Of a stretch of 35,198 nucleotides of DNA, positions 1-9,732 are shown one piece after another. The position numbers and the translations under genes are program-made. A model generated the notes under the pieces. The model was given only the letters and a program-made list of their open reading frames with translations, made no database searches and had not been told where the DNA came from. The stretch is from an uncultured Collinsella sp. (GTDB lineage: Bacteria; Actinomycetota; Coriobacteriia; Coriobacteriales; Coriobacteriaceae), in assembly GCA_959602875.1 (NCBI GenBank), contig CAUGVQ010000008.1, positions 1 to 35,198 on the forward strand. The letters are read 5' to 3'. Position 1 is the first letter of the stretch. The number at the start of each line of letters is the position of its first letter.

Positions 1-23
1 TGACGTTGCCGGGCACCTCGACG

Positions 24-710
24 CTACGCGCCGCTCTTCCACGCGGCGACGCGCTCGCGCAGCCAATCCGCCCACGCGTCGATGCCCTCGCCCGTCTTGG
101 CGCAGATGGGAATGACCTGCGCGGCGGGGTTGCGCCGGGCGATGTTCTCGCGCACGCGGTCCATGCTGAACGTATCGAATATCGGCAGCGCATCGATCTT
201 GTTGATGAGAACCACGTCGCAGACCGAGAACATGAGCGGATACTTGAGCGGCTTGTCGTCCCCCTCTGGGACCGAGAGGATCATCGCGTTGGCAGAGGCG
301 CCCGTATCGAACTCGGCCGGGCACACGAGGTTGCCCACGTTCTCCAAAATTGCGAGGTCAACGGGTGCAGGGTCCTCCGCACGAAGTGAATCGAGCCCTT
401 GCTCGGTCATATACGCGTCCAAGTGGCACATGCCGCCCGTGTGAAGCTGGATGGAGCGCACGCCCGCACTCGAAATGGTACGCGCATCGACATCGGAGTC
501 GATATCCGCCTCCATCACCGCAATCGAGAGCTCGCCCGCAAGCGCCTCGATGGTACGCAGAAGCGTTGTGGTCTTGCCCGACCCGGGGCTCGACATGAGG
601 TTCAGCAAAAACGTGCCCTCGCGCTTGAGCCGCGCGCGGAGCTCGTCCGCTTTGCGGTCGTTGTCGGCAAACACGCTCTGCTTTACCTCGATAACGCGAA
701 ATTCAGCCAT
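24..710 (-). CDS. hypB: Hydrogenase nickel incorporation GTPase HypB
   Basis: HypB is a cytoplasmic SIMIBI GTPase that, with HypA, delivers nickel to [NiFe]-hydrogenase precursors. The 228-residue protein shows the Walker A P-loop SSPGSGKTT at about residues 40-48 and the acidic switch region around 67-75. The metal-binding Cys-His pair in GMCHLDA is at 95-96, followed by ENVGNLVCPAEFD at about 123-135 and the guanine-specificity motif NKID at 170-173. It lacks the histidine-rich N-terminal nickel store found in some HypB proteins. The frame stays open further upstream, but the family begins just before the MAEF segment, so the ATG at 710 is chosen; its Shine-Dalgarno (GGCGGTG) is weak. Other hyp genes would lie downstream, left of the window. 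Two tandem palindromes sit immediately upstream. Confidence 0.95.
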   Translation of the reverse strand: MAEFRVIEVKQSVFADNDRKADELRARLKREGTFLLNLMSSPGSGKTTTLLRTIEALAGELSIAVMEADIDSDVDARTISSAGVRSIQLHTGGMCHLDAYMTEQGLDSLRAEDPAPVDLAILENVGNLVCPAEFDTGASANAMILSVPEGDDKPLKYPLMFSVCDVVLINKIDALPIFDTFSMDRVRENIARRNPAAQVIPICAKTGEGIDAWADWLRERVAAWKSGA

Positions 711-734
711 GGCACCGCCGTTCGTCGGAAAGTG

Positions 735-772
735 TTGACGTTTCGTCAAATTCAAGATTGACATATCGTCAA
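735..772. promoter_or_regulatory. Tandem TTGAC/GTCAA palindromes upstream of hypB
   Basis: Two 15-bp inverted repeats lie in the hypB / membrane-protein divergent region. They are TTGACGTTTCGTCAA (735-749) and TTGACATATCGTCAA (758-772), with centres 23 bp apart. A further half site, GGTCAA, is at 777-782. Read on the - strand both fit TTGACGAWAYGTCAA. Spacing near two helical turns suggests cooperative binding by a dimeric regulator. The half site resembles CRP/FNR-type boxes, but the 5-bp spacer does not match FNR. The regulator is unknown. Confidence 0.6.
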
Positions 773-891
773 CTCCGGTCAAGACTGAAATCGGCGAGCC
801 GGGTCGTTCGCACGGGGAACGGTCCCCCATCCCGCATGCCCGCGCCATCGCCTGCAACCGCGCCCCTCAGGGCATGTTCTAAGGAGGCTGC

Positions 892-1878
892 ATGCTGTTC
901 CAAGTGTATGGGGAGAACGCTCCGTTCCAGTGGCTCGGCTGGGTGTTGGTGTTTGCCGCCCTCATCCTCGCCAACGAATTCGCCCGCCGCTCCAAGCTCG
1001 GCGGCATCCTGTGCTTCCTCGCGCTCCCGGCGGCGCTCACCGTCTACTTTGCCGCTATCTACATCGGCGCGGCGGCGGGTGCCGAATGGGCGCTCACCAA
1101 TCCGACCTATGTCTACATGAACAGCTGGTTCCACTACGCAAAGCTCTACGCCGCGACAGCCGGCTGCATCGGCTTCATGATCTTGAAGTACCGTTGGGGT
1201 TCGCTCGGCAAGAGCCACTGGTTCCGCGCCTATCCGTTTGTGATCGTTGCCATCAACATCCTGATCGCCGTGGTCTCGGACTTTGAGAGCGCCGTGCGCG
1301 CCTGGGGCACCACCTGGGTCTCAAGCGAGGGCGTCACCCTCATGGGCGGTTGGCATAACGTCTTCAACGGCATCGCCGGCATCCTGAACATCTTCTGCAT
1401 GACCGGCTGGTGGGGTATTTACACCTCCAAGAAGCGCGACGACATGCTCTGGCCCGATATGACCTGGGTCTTCATCATCGCCTACGACCTCTGGAACTTC
1501 TGCTACACCTACAACTGCCTGCCCACCCACGCCTGGTACTGCGGTCTGGCGCTGCTGCTTGCGCCTACCGTGGCGAACTTCTTCTGGAACAAGGGCGGCT
1601 GGATTCAGAACCGCGCCAACACGCTCGCGCTCTGGTGCATGTTTGCCCAGGTGTTCCCCATGTTCCAGGACTACTCGGTCTTCTCTACCAACTCGGTGAA
1701 CGACCCGACCGTAAACCTCGTGGTGTCTGTGCTCGCGCTCGCCGCCAACGTAGCCGCACTCGCCTACATCGTCTACCGCGCCAAGAAACTCGGCGTGAAC
1801 CCCTACAAGCAGGAGGTCTTCCGCGGCACGCGTGACTTTGAGAAGGCAATCGCCCGCGCCGACCTCACCGTCGACTAA
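892..1878 (+). CDS. Multipass membrane protein, DUF5692-like
   Basis: This 328-residue protein is mostly hydrophobic. It has about eight to ten predicted membrane segments separated by short, aromatic-rich loops and a charged C-terminal tail. Tryptophan, tyrosine and asparagine are unusually frequent (for example WNFCYTYNCLPTHAWYC around residues 201-217), giving a compact conserved-looking centre with His and Cys residues. It resembles the DUF5692 family from memory; no biochemical function is known to me. The ATG at 892 has an excellent ribosome site, AAGGAGG at 881-887. The gene is monocistronic and divergent from hypB, so the palindromes at 735-772 could control either gene. A long hairpin follows at 1955-1989. 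Confidence 0.75.
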   Translation: MLFQVYGENAPFQWLGWVLVFAALILANEFARRSKLGGILCFLALPAALTVYFAAIYIGAAAGAEWALTNPTYVYMNSWFHYAKLYAATAGCIGFMILKYRWGSLGKSHWFRAYPFVIVAINILIAVVSDFESAVRAWGTTWVSSEGVTLMGGWHNVFNGIAGILNIFCMTGWWGIYTSKKRDDMLWPDMTWVFIIAYDLWNFCYTYNCLPTHAWYCGLALLLAPTVANFFWNKGGWIQNRANTLALWCMFAQVFPMFQDYSVFSTNSVNDPTVNLVVSVLALAANVAALAYIVYRAKKLGVNPYKQEVFRGTRDFEKAIARADLTVD

Positions 1879-1954
1879 CCGCAGTGCGCGGCGACCGAAG
1901 CACCTACCGCTAAACCCGCCGCCAATGCTTCGATTCTAAAGCACGTCAACAGAT

Positions 1955-1989
1955 CGCCCGCACCGCTGTCCTTTCCAGCGATGCGGGCG
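1955..1989. terminator. Hairpin between convergent genes
   Basis: A 14-bp stem (1955-1968 with 1976-1989, one G-U pair) closes a 7-nt loop. It lies between the membrane-protein gene ending at 1878 (+) and the small gene ending at 2017 (-). Neither side has a proper U-tract, so it is a probable but non-canonical bidirectional terminator. Confidence 0.5.
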
Positions 1990-2016
1990 CGTCGTTCAAA
2001 ACTCAAATAACAGGAA

Positions 2017-2208
2017 TCAGCCCCACGGGTCGCGCTCAAAGAGCGGCTCCGGATCGGGCCGGCGGTCCGAATAGGGGTCGTAGCCGTCGTCGTCCTCGTT
2101 TTCCGCCCGGATGAACGGATCGCGCGGCGCGGCTTGGGGCTTAGGTGCGGTCTTTTGGGAGCGCTGCTCCGTCGGCGCAACGTTCTGCGCGCCAGGCGTC
2201 GATGTCAT
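2017..2208 (-). CDS. Small acidic proline-rich hypothetical protein
   Basis: This 63-residue protein has no recognised domain. Its N-terminal half is polar with Gln, Lys and Pro. The C-terminal half is strongly acidic with Asp/Pro/Arg repeats (EDDDGYDPYSDRRPDPEP), ends in ERDPWG, and is probably disordered. A GTG three codons upstream (2217) is possible, but the ATG at 2208 is better placed behind GGGGGTGG. The start sits 14 bp after the esterase stop codon, so the two are likely cotranscribed. The composition looks like a real protein rather than a shadow frame, but no function can be inferred. Confidence 0.6.
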   Translation of the reverse strand: MTSTPGAQNVAPTEQRSQKTAPKPQAAPRDPFIRAENEDDDGYDPYSDRRPDPEPLFERDPWG

Positions 2209-2222
2209 ATGAACCACCCCCG

Positions 2223-3026
2223 CTACACCGGGCGCTTGCCCATCTTTGCGTACACGTCATCGCGCGGGATCCACTCGAGGAACTTCTCCACCTGCATGTC
2301 CCAGAAGCGCCACTCGTGCCCAAAACCTGCGACCTCATCCCAGGTCACATCTGCGCCGAGCCCAATCAGATGGTCGCGGAAGTCGACGTTTGCCTGGAAG
2401 AGGAAGTCCTCGGTGCCGCAGGCGATGTAGAGGGGCGGCAACGTGCGGCCGGCGGCCGCGGCGTCGTCCGCAAGCGCGGCGAGGTCGAACTTGCGCGGGA
2501 GCTCTGCCTCAACGCCCTTGGCGCCCATGGGGTCCTCGACAAAGGTCAAGGGGTTGATGCCCACACCGCCCGAGAACGAACCGATAGCACGATAGCGCTC
2601 GGGGTGCGTGATGCCGTGCAAGAGCGCCCCAAAGCCGCCCATGGAAAGGCCCGCGATATAGGACTCCTCCGGCTTGTCGGAAACGGGGAAGTAGTTGCAG
2701 ACAAATTCGGGCAGCTCCTCGTCTACAAAGCGCATGAAGTCGTCCGGCCCTGCGTCTGTATAGGCCTTGTTCTCGGCAGACATGGTCACCACGGCGATAC
2801 GCTGCTCTTCGGCGTACATCTCAACGTTGGAATAGCCCAGCCACTGCGCATGGTTGTTGCCAAAGCCGTGCAGCAGATACAGCACGGGGAACTTGGCGGG
2901 AAGCTTGTGCGTAGGCGTGATACCCCCTAGGCCGAGCGACTCCGGGCAGGTAACCGAAGGCACCACGACCGAGATATCGACCGCGCGGTTCAGCACATAC
3001 GAGTAGAAGTTGCAGACCGTTCTCAT
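2223..3026 (-). CDS. Esterase D-family alpha/beta hydrolase
   Basis: This is a 267-residue cytoplasmic serine esterase of the putative esterase (Esterase D / FrmB / tributyrin esterase) family. LHGFG at 52-56 forms the oxyanion region. The nucleophile is Ser128 in GLSMGG, the likely acid is Asp207 in CGTEDFL, and the catalytic His is 237 in GFGHEW. Length and spacing of the triad fit the family. The N-terminus has no signal peptide. TGAGGAG precedes the ATG at 3026. Members cleave short acyl esters or S-formylglutathione; the substrate here cannot be read from sequence. The zinc-ribbon protein gene ends 32 bp upstream, suggesting a shared transcript. Confidence 0.88.
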   Translation of the reverse strand: MRTVCNFYSYVLNRAVDISVVVPSVTCPESLGLGGITPTHKLPAKFPVLYLLHGFGNNHAQWLGYSNVEMYAEEQRIAVVTMSAENKAYTDAGPDDFMRFVDEELPEFVCNYFPVSDKPEESYIAGLSMGGFGALLHGITHPERYRAIGSFSGGVGINPLTFVEDPMGAKGVEAELPRKFDLAALADDAAAAGRTLPPLYIACGTEDFLFQANVDFRDHLIGLGADVTWDEVAGFGHEWRFWDMQVEKFLEWIPRDDVYAKMGKRPV

Positions 3027-3058
3027 GAGCGCTCCTCACATCGAGGTGGTTGACGCTC

Positions 3059-3526
3059 CTATTGTAGGCCGAGTGCGCGCAGAATCGTGAGGACGAGCTG
3101 AGCGGCGAGCAAGATGAGAAGGCCGCCCGCCAGCATAAGGCCAATGCACTTGAGGCCAGACGCGAGGTACGCCCCGCGCAGAGAAGCATTGATCTCGTTG
3201 ACGTTTTGGACCTGCGCCCAAGCGCGTTCGCCGCACTGCGGGCAGGTAACTTTCTTGGCAAAAGAGCGATAGGTGGGCTCGTCTACCAGCGCGGCTCCCT
3301 CGCGGCGCGTGCGCATAACGCTCGCCGACTTAGAGAACCACGTATCGGCAAGTTCGCCGGCGGGCAGGTCAAACGTCGCACCGCAGGACTCGCAGGTAAG
3401 GTGTGCTGTAAGGCCGCTCGCGCGCAAAAGGGCACGGCCGCTGCGCACGAAGTGCACGGCACAGGCAACGACCCAGCCAAGAAGGGCAATGCCCATAACG
3501 ATAAGAACAATGACCGACGCGCTCAT
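3059..3526 (-). CDS. Zinc-ribbon membrane protein
   Basis: This 155-residue protein has an N-terminal membrane segment (about 5-27) and a C-terminal one (about 123-150). Between them is a soluble domain with two CxxC knuckles, CESC at 45-48 and CPQC at 95-98, as expected for a structural zinc ribbon. The family is not recognised. The ATG at 3526 lies 4 bp after the stop of the HAD phosphatase, and the AGAAAGG ribosome site is formed by the end of that gene, so the two are translationally close. The frame is open upstream through the HAD gene, but that part is a shadow. Confidence 0.75.
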   Translation of the reverse strand: MSASVIVLIVMGIALLGWVVACAVHFVRSGRALLRASGLTAHLTCESCGATFDLPAGELADTWFSKSASVMRTRREGAALVDEPTYRSFAKKVTCPQCGERAWAQVQNVNEINASLRGAYLASGLKCIGLMLAGGLLILLAAQLVLTILRALGLQ

Positions 3527-3530
3527 GAGG

Positions 3531-4187
3531 CTACCTTTCTGCAAGAACAAGCGCCGGCAGCTCGTGTAGGCTGCCGAGCACCGCAGTGCACTGCGCCGTG
3601 AGCTCTGGCGTGGGCGCCGCCCACTCGGGCACGAGATAGGTGCGCATGCCAGCGGCCACAGCGGCACGGGCACCGTTGACGGAGTCCTCCACCGCCGCGC
3701 ACGCCATGGGGTCGAGCGAAAGGCGCGAGGCGGCCTTGAGGTAGATATCGGGCTCGGGCTTGGCACGCTCGATCTCGTCCCCAAAGGTCATCGAGGTAAA
3801 ATACGGCACCATGCCAAACCGGTCGAGGGTGGGAAGTGCCCGCTCGCGCGCCGTCGAGGTGGCAAGGCCAAGCGTCACGTTTGCCTCGGAGAGCGCTGCG
3901 AGCGCCTCCAGAGCACCGGCGCACGGCTCGAGCGCCTCGTCTTCAATCTGAAAGAACAGCTCGCGCTGGTGGGCAAAGAGCCGGTCGGTGAGCGCCGGGT
4001 CGCCAAACTCGGCGTTGATCATCGCGCGGGCGTTGGGCAGCGAACAGCCTACAAAGGCATGCCAGATGCGCTCCGGCACATCGAGGCCAAAGTCTGCCGC
4101 CGCACGGCGCCACGCGGTTTGGCTCACGCGCTCGGTATCGACGAGCGTGCCATCCATGTCGAAGATCACTGCCTCGGGTAGCGCCAT
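3531..4187 (-). CDS. HAD-superfamily phosphatase (beta-phosphoglucomutase-like)
   Basis: This 218-residue HAD subfamily IA hydrolase has the nucleophile motif DMDGT with Asp10 and Asp12. A helical cap occupies about residues 17-85, followed by motif II ATST, motif III Lys in KPEPDIYLKAA, and motif IV EDSVNGARAA. The architecture matches beta-phosphoglucomutase and sugar-phosphate phosphatases, which dephosphorylate small metabolites in the cytoplasm. The cap does not allow the substrate to be named. It is the first gene of a - strand series (HAD, zinc-ribbon protein, esterase, small protein) and starts about 55 bp beyond the clpB terminator. Confidence 0.88.
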   Translation of the reverse strand: MALPEAVIFDMDGTLVDTERVSQTAWRRAAADFGLDVPERIWHAFVGCSLPNARAMINAEFGDPALTDRLFAHQRELFFQIEDEALEPCAGALEALAALSEANVTLGLATSTARERALPTLDRFGMVPYFTSMTFGDEIERAKPEPDIYLKAASRLSLDPMACAAVEDSVNGARAAVAAGMRTYLVPEWAAPTPELTAQCTAVLGSLHELPALVLAER

Positions 4188-4241
4188 GCCAATCCTTTCC
4201 TAGGTGTGCTGCGGGTGTATTGTAGCGAATCCAACCGGCAC

Positions 4242-4277
4242 AAAACAGCCGGGCACGGCCAAATTCCGTACCCGGCT
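4242..4277 (-). terminator. Intrinsic terminator of clpB
   Basis: A 12-bp stem (4247-4258 with 4266-4277, one wobble pair) closes a 7-nt loop. On the - strand it is followed by GTTTTGT (TTTT at 4242-4245). It lies just past the clpB stop codon. Confidence 0.85.
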
Positions 4278-4328
4278 GCACTTGTTTGGCGGTCGCACCC
4301 TAGACGTCTAAGACGCCTCTCGGAATCC

Positions 4329-6956
<2,628 letters not shown>

Positions 6957-6964
6957 GCGAATCA

Positions 6965-7016
6965 CCTCTCTTAGGGCGGTCGCTCGGTTGGAGAGGCCAA
7001 GCGACCTTGCCGCCCT
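6965..7016 (-). promoter_or_regulatory. Structured clpB leader with possible anti-Shine-Dalgarno
   Basis: On the - strand the leader forms a 10-bp stem (6978-6987 with 6997-7006, one wobble). It can be extended by AGGGCGG (6974-6980) pairing with CCGCCCT (7010-7016). The 9-nt loop contains CCTCTC (complement of 6991-6996), which is the exact complement of the GAGAGG ribosome site at 6965-6970. A fold that hides the ribosome site is therefore possible. Whether this is a regulatory switch is inference. Confidence 0.4.
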
Positions 7017-7173
7017 GCGGGGCAGCATTCGTTCAGTCAGCTACCTTATAGCCGCTATGCGCGAGGTTATACACAAATCTAAGTCTCTCTATATAAGATT
7101 TTCTTAGTCATTGCATTTAGCATGAGCCAATCGCCGACGTGCGTCGCCTTATCATTGGTTAATGCAGCGTTTT

Positions 7174-7530
7174 CTACTCAGGGGGATACTTCTGCCACCA
7201 TCGCCTCAGGCTTTCGCTCCACGCCGCCCAAGCAGCCGCAAAGCCGTTTGGGTTAGTGAAGTCCAACGTCAAGCATCGAATCCCACCATCATCCACGATA
7301 AGCCCCACGCTCAAACGCTTGTTTCGCGTCCTCGTGGTCATTGAAGCGCTTAGAATAGTGATTTTAAACGCCCCCATGCCCTCCGAAGGCGACAAATCGG
7401 CAATCGCGGCATGCGTTGGAGATTCGTTTCCTGCGCAAATGCTGCCGCCATCCCCTGCTCTAGTTCGAATTCTCTCGTCAAACAGGGGGTCTTTTATTAT
7501 TCTGCCTACCCTTTTGACCAGAGCGAGCAT
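7174..7530 (-). CDS. C-terminal part of a frameshifted membrane protein
   Basis: This 118-codon frame begins at an ATG without a ribosome site and overlaps the end of the preceding frame by 25 bp. Its sequence looks genuinely coding, with segments such as VDDGGIRCLTLDF and a Trp-rich tail, WAAWSESLRRWWQKYPPE. The frame stays open upstream of the ATG as CARDPK. Removing one CG from the CG run at 7539-7547 would join it smoothly to the upstream membrane-anchored frame, giving one protein of about 208 residues. I recognise no family. It is best read as the cytoplasmic C-terminal half of a gene disrupted by dinucleotide slippage, or possibly a phase-variable gene. Confidence 0.5.
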   Translation of the reverse strand: MLALVKRVGRIIKDPLFDERIRTRAGDGGSICAGNESPTHAAIADLSPSEGMGAFKITILSASMTTRTRNKRLSVGLIVDDGGIRCLTLDFTNPNGFAAAWAAWSESLRRWWQKYPPE

Positions 7531-7802
7531 TTTAGGGTCGCGCGCGCAAAGATATTCTCCTCGAGCTCCCGGTCGCGGCGCTCAATCTCATCAGCGTTGA
7601 TGCGCTCCCAGCGCGCCAGCGGCGTCTCGTGAACGTATACCATATAGAGCGCCCCGGCGATGAGCGCGAGCACACAAAGCACCACAATGCCGGCCGTCCG
7701 AACCTGTGGAAACAGTACACAGACGATTGCGAAAAACACCAAGCAAAATCCCGCGATAGCCGCTAGCGCTATCATCCACATCTGCGTACTCCGTCTCGTC
7801 AT
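7506..7802 (-). CDS. N-terminal part of a frameshifted two-TM membrane protein
   Basis: The frame encodes two hydrophobic segments, about residues 8-31 and 35-60 from the ATG at 7802. A charged helix follows (RWERINADEIERRDRELEEN) before an abrupt out-of-frame tail ending SLWSKG. A TTG start at 7868 is also possible; neither start has a good ribosome site. The tail changes character exactly at the alternating CG run 7539-7547, where a 2-nt contraction would continue into the 7174-7530 frame. The layout, two N-terminal membrane helices then a soluble domain, is common among small uncharacterised membrane proteins. Function unknown. Confidence 0.5.
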   Translation of the reverse strand: MTRRSTQMWMIALAAIAGFCLVFFAIVCVLFPQVRTAGIVVLCVLALIAGALYMVYVHETPLARWERINADEIERRDRELEENIFARATLKCSLWSKG

Positions 7803-7951
7803 GCCAATACGCCGCACAGCCCAGCGTCTCAGCGTTGTCCCAAACCATCGGATAGGTGGGAGCGCCAAATCATTTCCGATTCCGAAAAGATGCTCCCAAC
7901 GGCAAATTAATTCTACGCTACGCCCAACGCCCCGCGTCCAGCAGGCAGGCC

Positions 7952-7992
7952 AAAATGCGAGAGGGCTCTCGGCTAATCAACCAAAAGCCCTC
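7952..7992 (-). terminator. Probable terminator of the ABC importer operon
   Basis: On the - strand GAGGGCT (complement of 7986-7992) pairs with AGCCCTC (7961-7967) around an 18-nt loop. This is followed by TCGCATTTTGG (TTTT at 7952-7955). It lies about 70 bp past the binding-protein stop codon. Confidence 0.45.
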
Positions 7993-8062
7993 GATACACA
8001 TACTTTGCGCAATGGAAAGATCCTAGGGGAAGCGACCGCGTGCGGCGCCGCGCCCCCGCCCG

Positions 8063-8896
8063 CTACGACTCGCTGGTGATGTCAATACCGAAGAACTCCT
8101 CCGAGAGGCTTGAGAGCGTGCCATTCTCGCGCAGCGCATCAATCGCCCCGTTCATGGCCTCGCGCAGCTCCGCCGTCTCCTCACCCTTACGCAGCGGGAA
8201 TGCCACGGGCGTAGGATCGGCGTTCTCGGCCGCGATCTTGAGCGGAGCGTCGGGGTGCGCCTTCATGTAGTCGTAGAACACGACCTCGTCGTTTAGCGTG
8301 GCGTCGATGCGTCCCTGCTCGAGGAGCTCAATGGTTTGGTTGAAATCGTCCACGCCGGTGTTGGTCGCGCCAAAGCTCTCGGCGAGCGTGGCGTAACTCG
8401 AGCCGAGCGTGTTGGCCGTCTGCTTGCCGTCGAGGTCCTCCATGGAGGCGATGTCGGAGTCGTCCATGGTGATGACCACGATACGGTTGTAGGCGTAGGG
8501 CTCGGTGAAGTCGTAGCGCTCCTCGCGCTCGGGCGTGACCGAGACGCCGTTTGCCATGGTGTCGAAGCGCCCCGAGTCGAGACCCGCAAGCAGGCCGTCC
8601 CACTCGCCCTCGGCAAAGACCGCCTCCACGTCGAGCTCGGAGGCGATGGCGCGGGCGACCTCAATATCAAAGCCGGTGAGCTCGTCATCTGCGTTGTGGA
8701 ACGTCCACGGGCTCCAGGTGCCCTCAGTCGCAAAGGTCATCTTGCCGCTCTCCACGATCGTGTCGAGGAGGTTGCCGCTCGCCTCCGCCGAGCCCGCACC
8801 GGCGTCAGTGCCGCCGCAACCGGCAAGGCCGAGGCCCGCCAGCACCGCCAGCGACCCCGCGCCTCCAATAAAAGCCCTTCTTGAAATGCTGTGCAT
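8063..8896 (-). CDS. Amino-acid ABC transporter substrate-binding lipoprotein
   Basis: This 277-residue family 3 (SBP_bac_3) solute-binding protein captures polar amino acids outside the membrane and passes them to the permease. Its N-terminus has a twin-arginine-like SRRAFIGG (Arg6-Arg7), a hydrophobic core and the lipobox LAGC with Cys27, so it is probably a Tat-targeted lipoprotein. The mature part carries the family signatures GTWSPWTFHNADDELTGFD near 58-76 and AVFAEGEWDGLLAGLDSGRFD near 93-113, which form the ligand cleft. The ATG at 8896 follows AAAGGACG. It is the last gene of the importer operon, 79 bp after the ATPase gene. Substrate is not certain; cystine or another polar amino acid is plausible. 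Confidence 0.92.
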   Translation of the reverse strand: MHSISRRAFIGGAGSLAVLAGLGLAGCGGTDAGAGSAEASGNLLDTIVESGKMTFATEGTWSPWTFHNADDELTGFDIEVARAIASELDVEAVFAEGEWDGLLAGLDSGRFDTMANGVSVTPEREERYDFTEPYAYNRIVVITMDDSDIASMEDLDGKQTANTLGSSYATLAESFGATNTGVDDFNQTIELLEQGRIDATLNDEVVFYDYMKAHPDAPLKIAAENADPTPVAFPLRKGEETAELREAMNGAIDALRENGTLSSLSEEFFGIDITSES

Positions 8897-8975
8897 AGCT
8901 GCGTCCTTTCTTGACGTTCAAGCTGTTAGATGGTCGTACTTGCAAACGTTCACGCGTGGAAACGTTGTTGCTCGA

Positions 8976-9728
8976 TTATGTTGCCGAGGCGTCGACCGTG
9001 CGCAAAAAGGCGCGCACGCGATCGTTGGCGGGACGCTCAAAGAAGTCCCGCGCCGGGGCATCAGCCACCACACGACCCGCTTCCATGAAGACCACGCGAT
9101 CGGCAACGTTTCTGGCAAAGCTCATCTCGTGCGTGACCACAAGCATGGTCATGCCCTCCTCCGCCAGGCGCCGCATGACGGCGAGCACCTCGCCGGTGAG
9201 CTCGGGGTCGAGCGCGCTGGTGGGCTCGTCAAAGTAGATGATCTCGGGGTCCGTCGCCATGGCACGAGCGATGGCAACGCGCTGCTGCTGGCCACCGGAG
9301 AGCTCCGCCGGATAGGCGTCGCAGCGGTCGTCCATCCCCACGTGCTCGAGCATCTCGTGCGCACGCGCCTCGGCCTCTGCCTTGGGGATCTTTCGCGCGA
9401 CCACCAAGCCCTCGGTCACGTTGCCGAGCACCGTGCGGTTGCGAAAGAGGTTGTAGCTCTGAAACACAAACCCGGTGCGCCGCCGAACCGCTGCGATCTC
9501 GCGGTGCGTAGCGTGCGCGAGGTCGTAGGTCTCGCCACCAAGCGTAAGCGTGCCGGCGTCTGCCCGCTCGAGGAAGTTTGCGCAGCGCAAAAGCGTCGTC
9601 TTGCCCGATCCGGAGGGGCCGAGCACCGCCACGACCTCGCCCTTGTTGACCGCAAGGTCGATACCGTGCAGCACCTCGGTACCGTCAAAGGACTTGTGCA
9701 CGCCGGACAATCTCAACATCTCGGACAT
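8976..9728 (-). CDS. Polar amino-acid ABC transporter ATP-binding protein
   Basis: This 250-residue ATPase belongs to the GlnQ/HisP class and powers the importer. Visible motifs are Walker A GPSGSGKT (37-44), Q-loop Gln90, signature LSGGQ (143-147), Walker B IIYFDE (163-168), D-loop SALD and H-loop His200. The ATG at 9728 lies 4 bp after the permease stop codon, with AAAGGGG inside the end of the permease gene serving as its ribosome site, so the two are translationally coupled. The frame is open further upstream, but that part only overlaps the permease. Confidence 0.94.
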   Translation of the reverse strand: MSEMLRLSGVHKSFDGTEVLHGIDLAVNKGEVVAVLGPSGSGKTTLLRCANFLERADAGTLTLGGETYDLAHATHREIAAVRRRTGFVFQSYNLFRNRTVLGNVTEGLVVARKIPKAEAEARAHEMLEHVGMDDRCDAYPAELSGGQQQRVAIARAMATDPEIIYFDEPTSALDPELTGEVLAVMRRLAEEGMTMLVVTHEMSFARNVADRVVFMEAGRVVADAPARDFFERPANDRVRAFLRTVDASAT

Positions 9729-9732
9729 ACCA

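Noticed and set aside
24..857. N-terminally extended HypB (277 residues)
   Set aside because: The extra 49 residues would run through the tandem palindromes and have no family similarity. The ATG at 710 fits the family start.
6957..7173. CIRCE or HAIR heat-shock operator upstream of clpB
   Set aside because: No matching inverted repeat was found; only an AT-rich segment with TAAGATTTTCTTA (7094-7106), which is too short to call.
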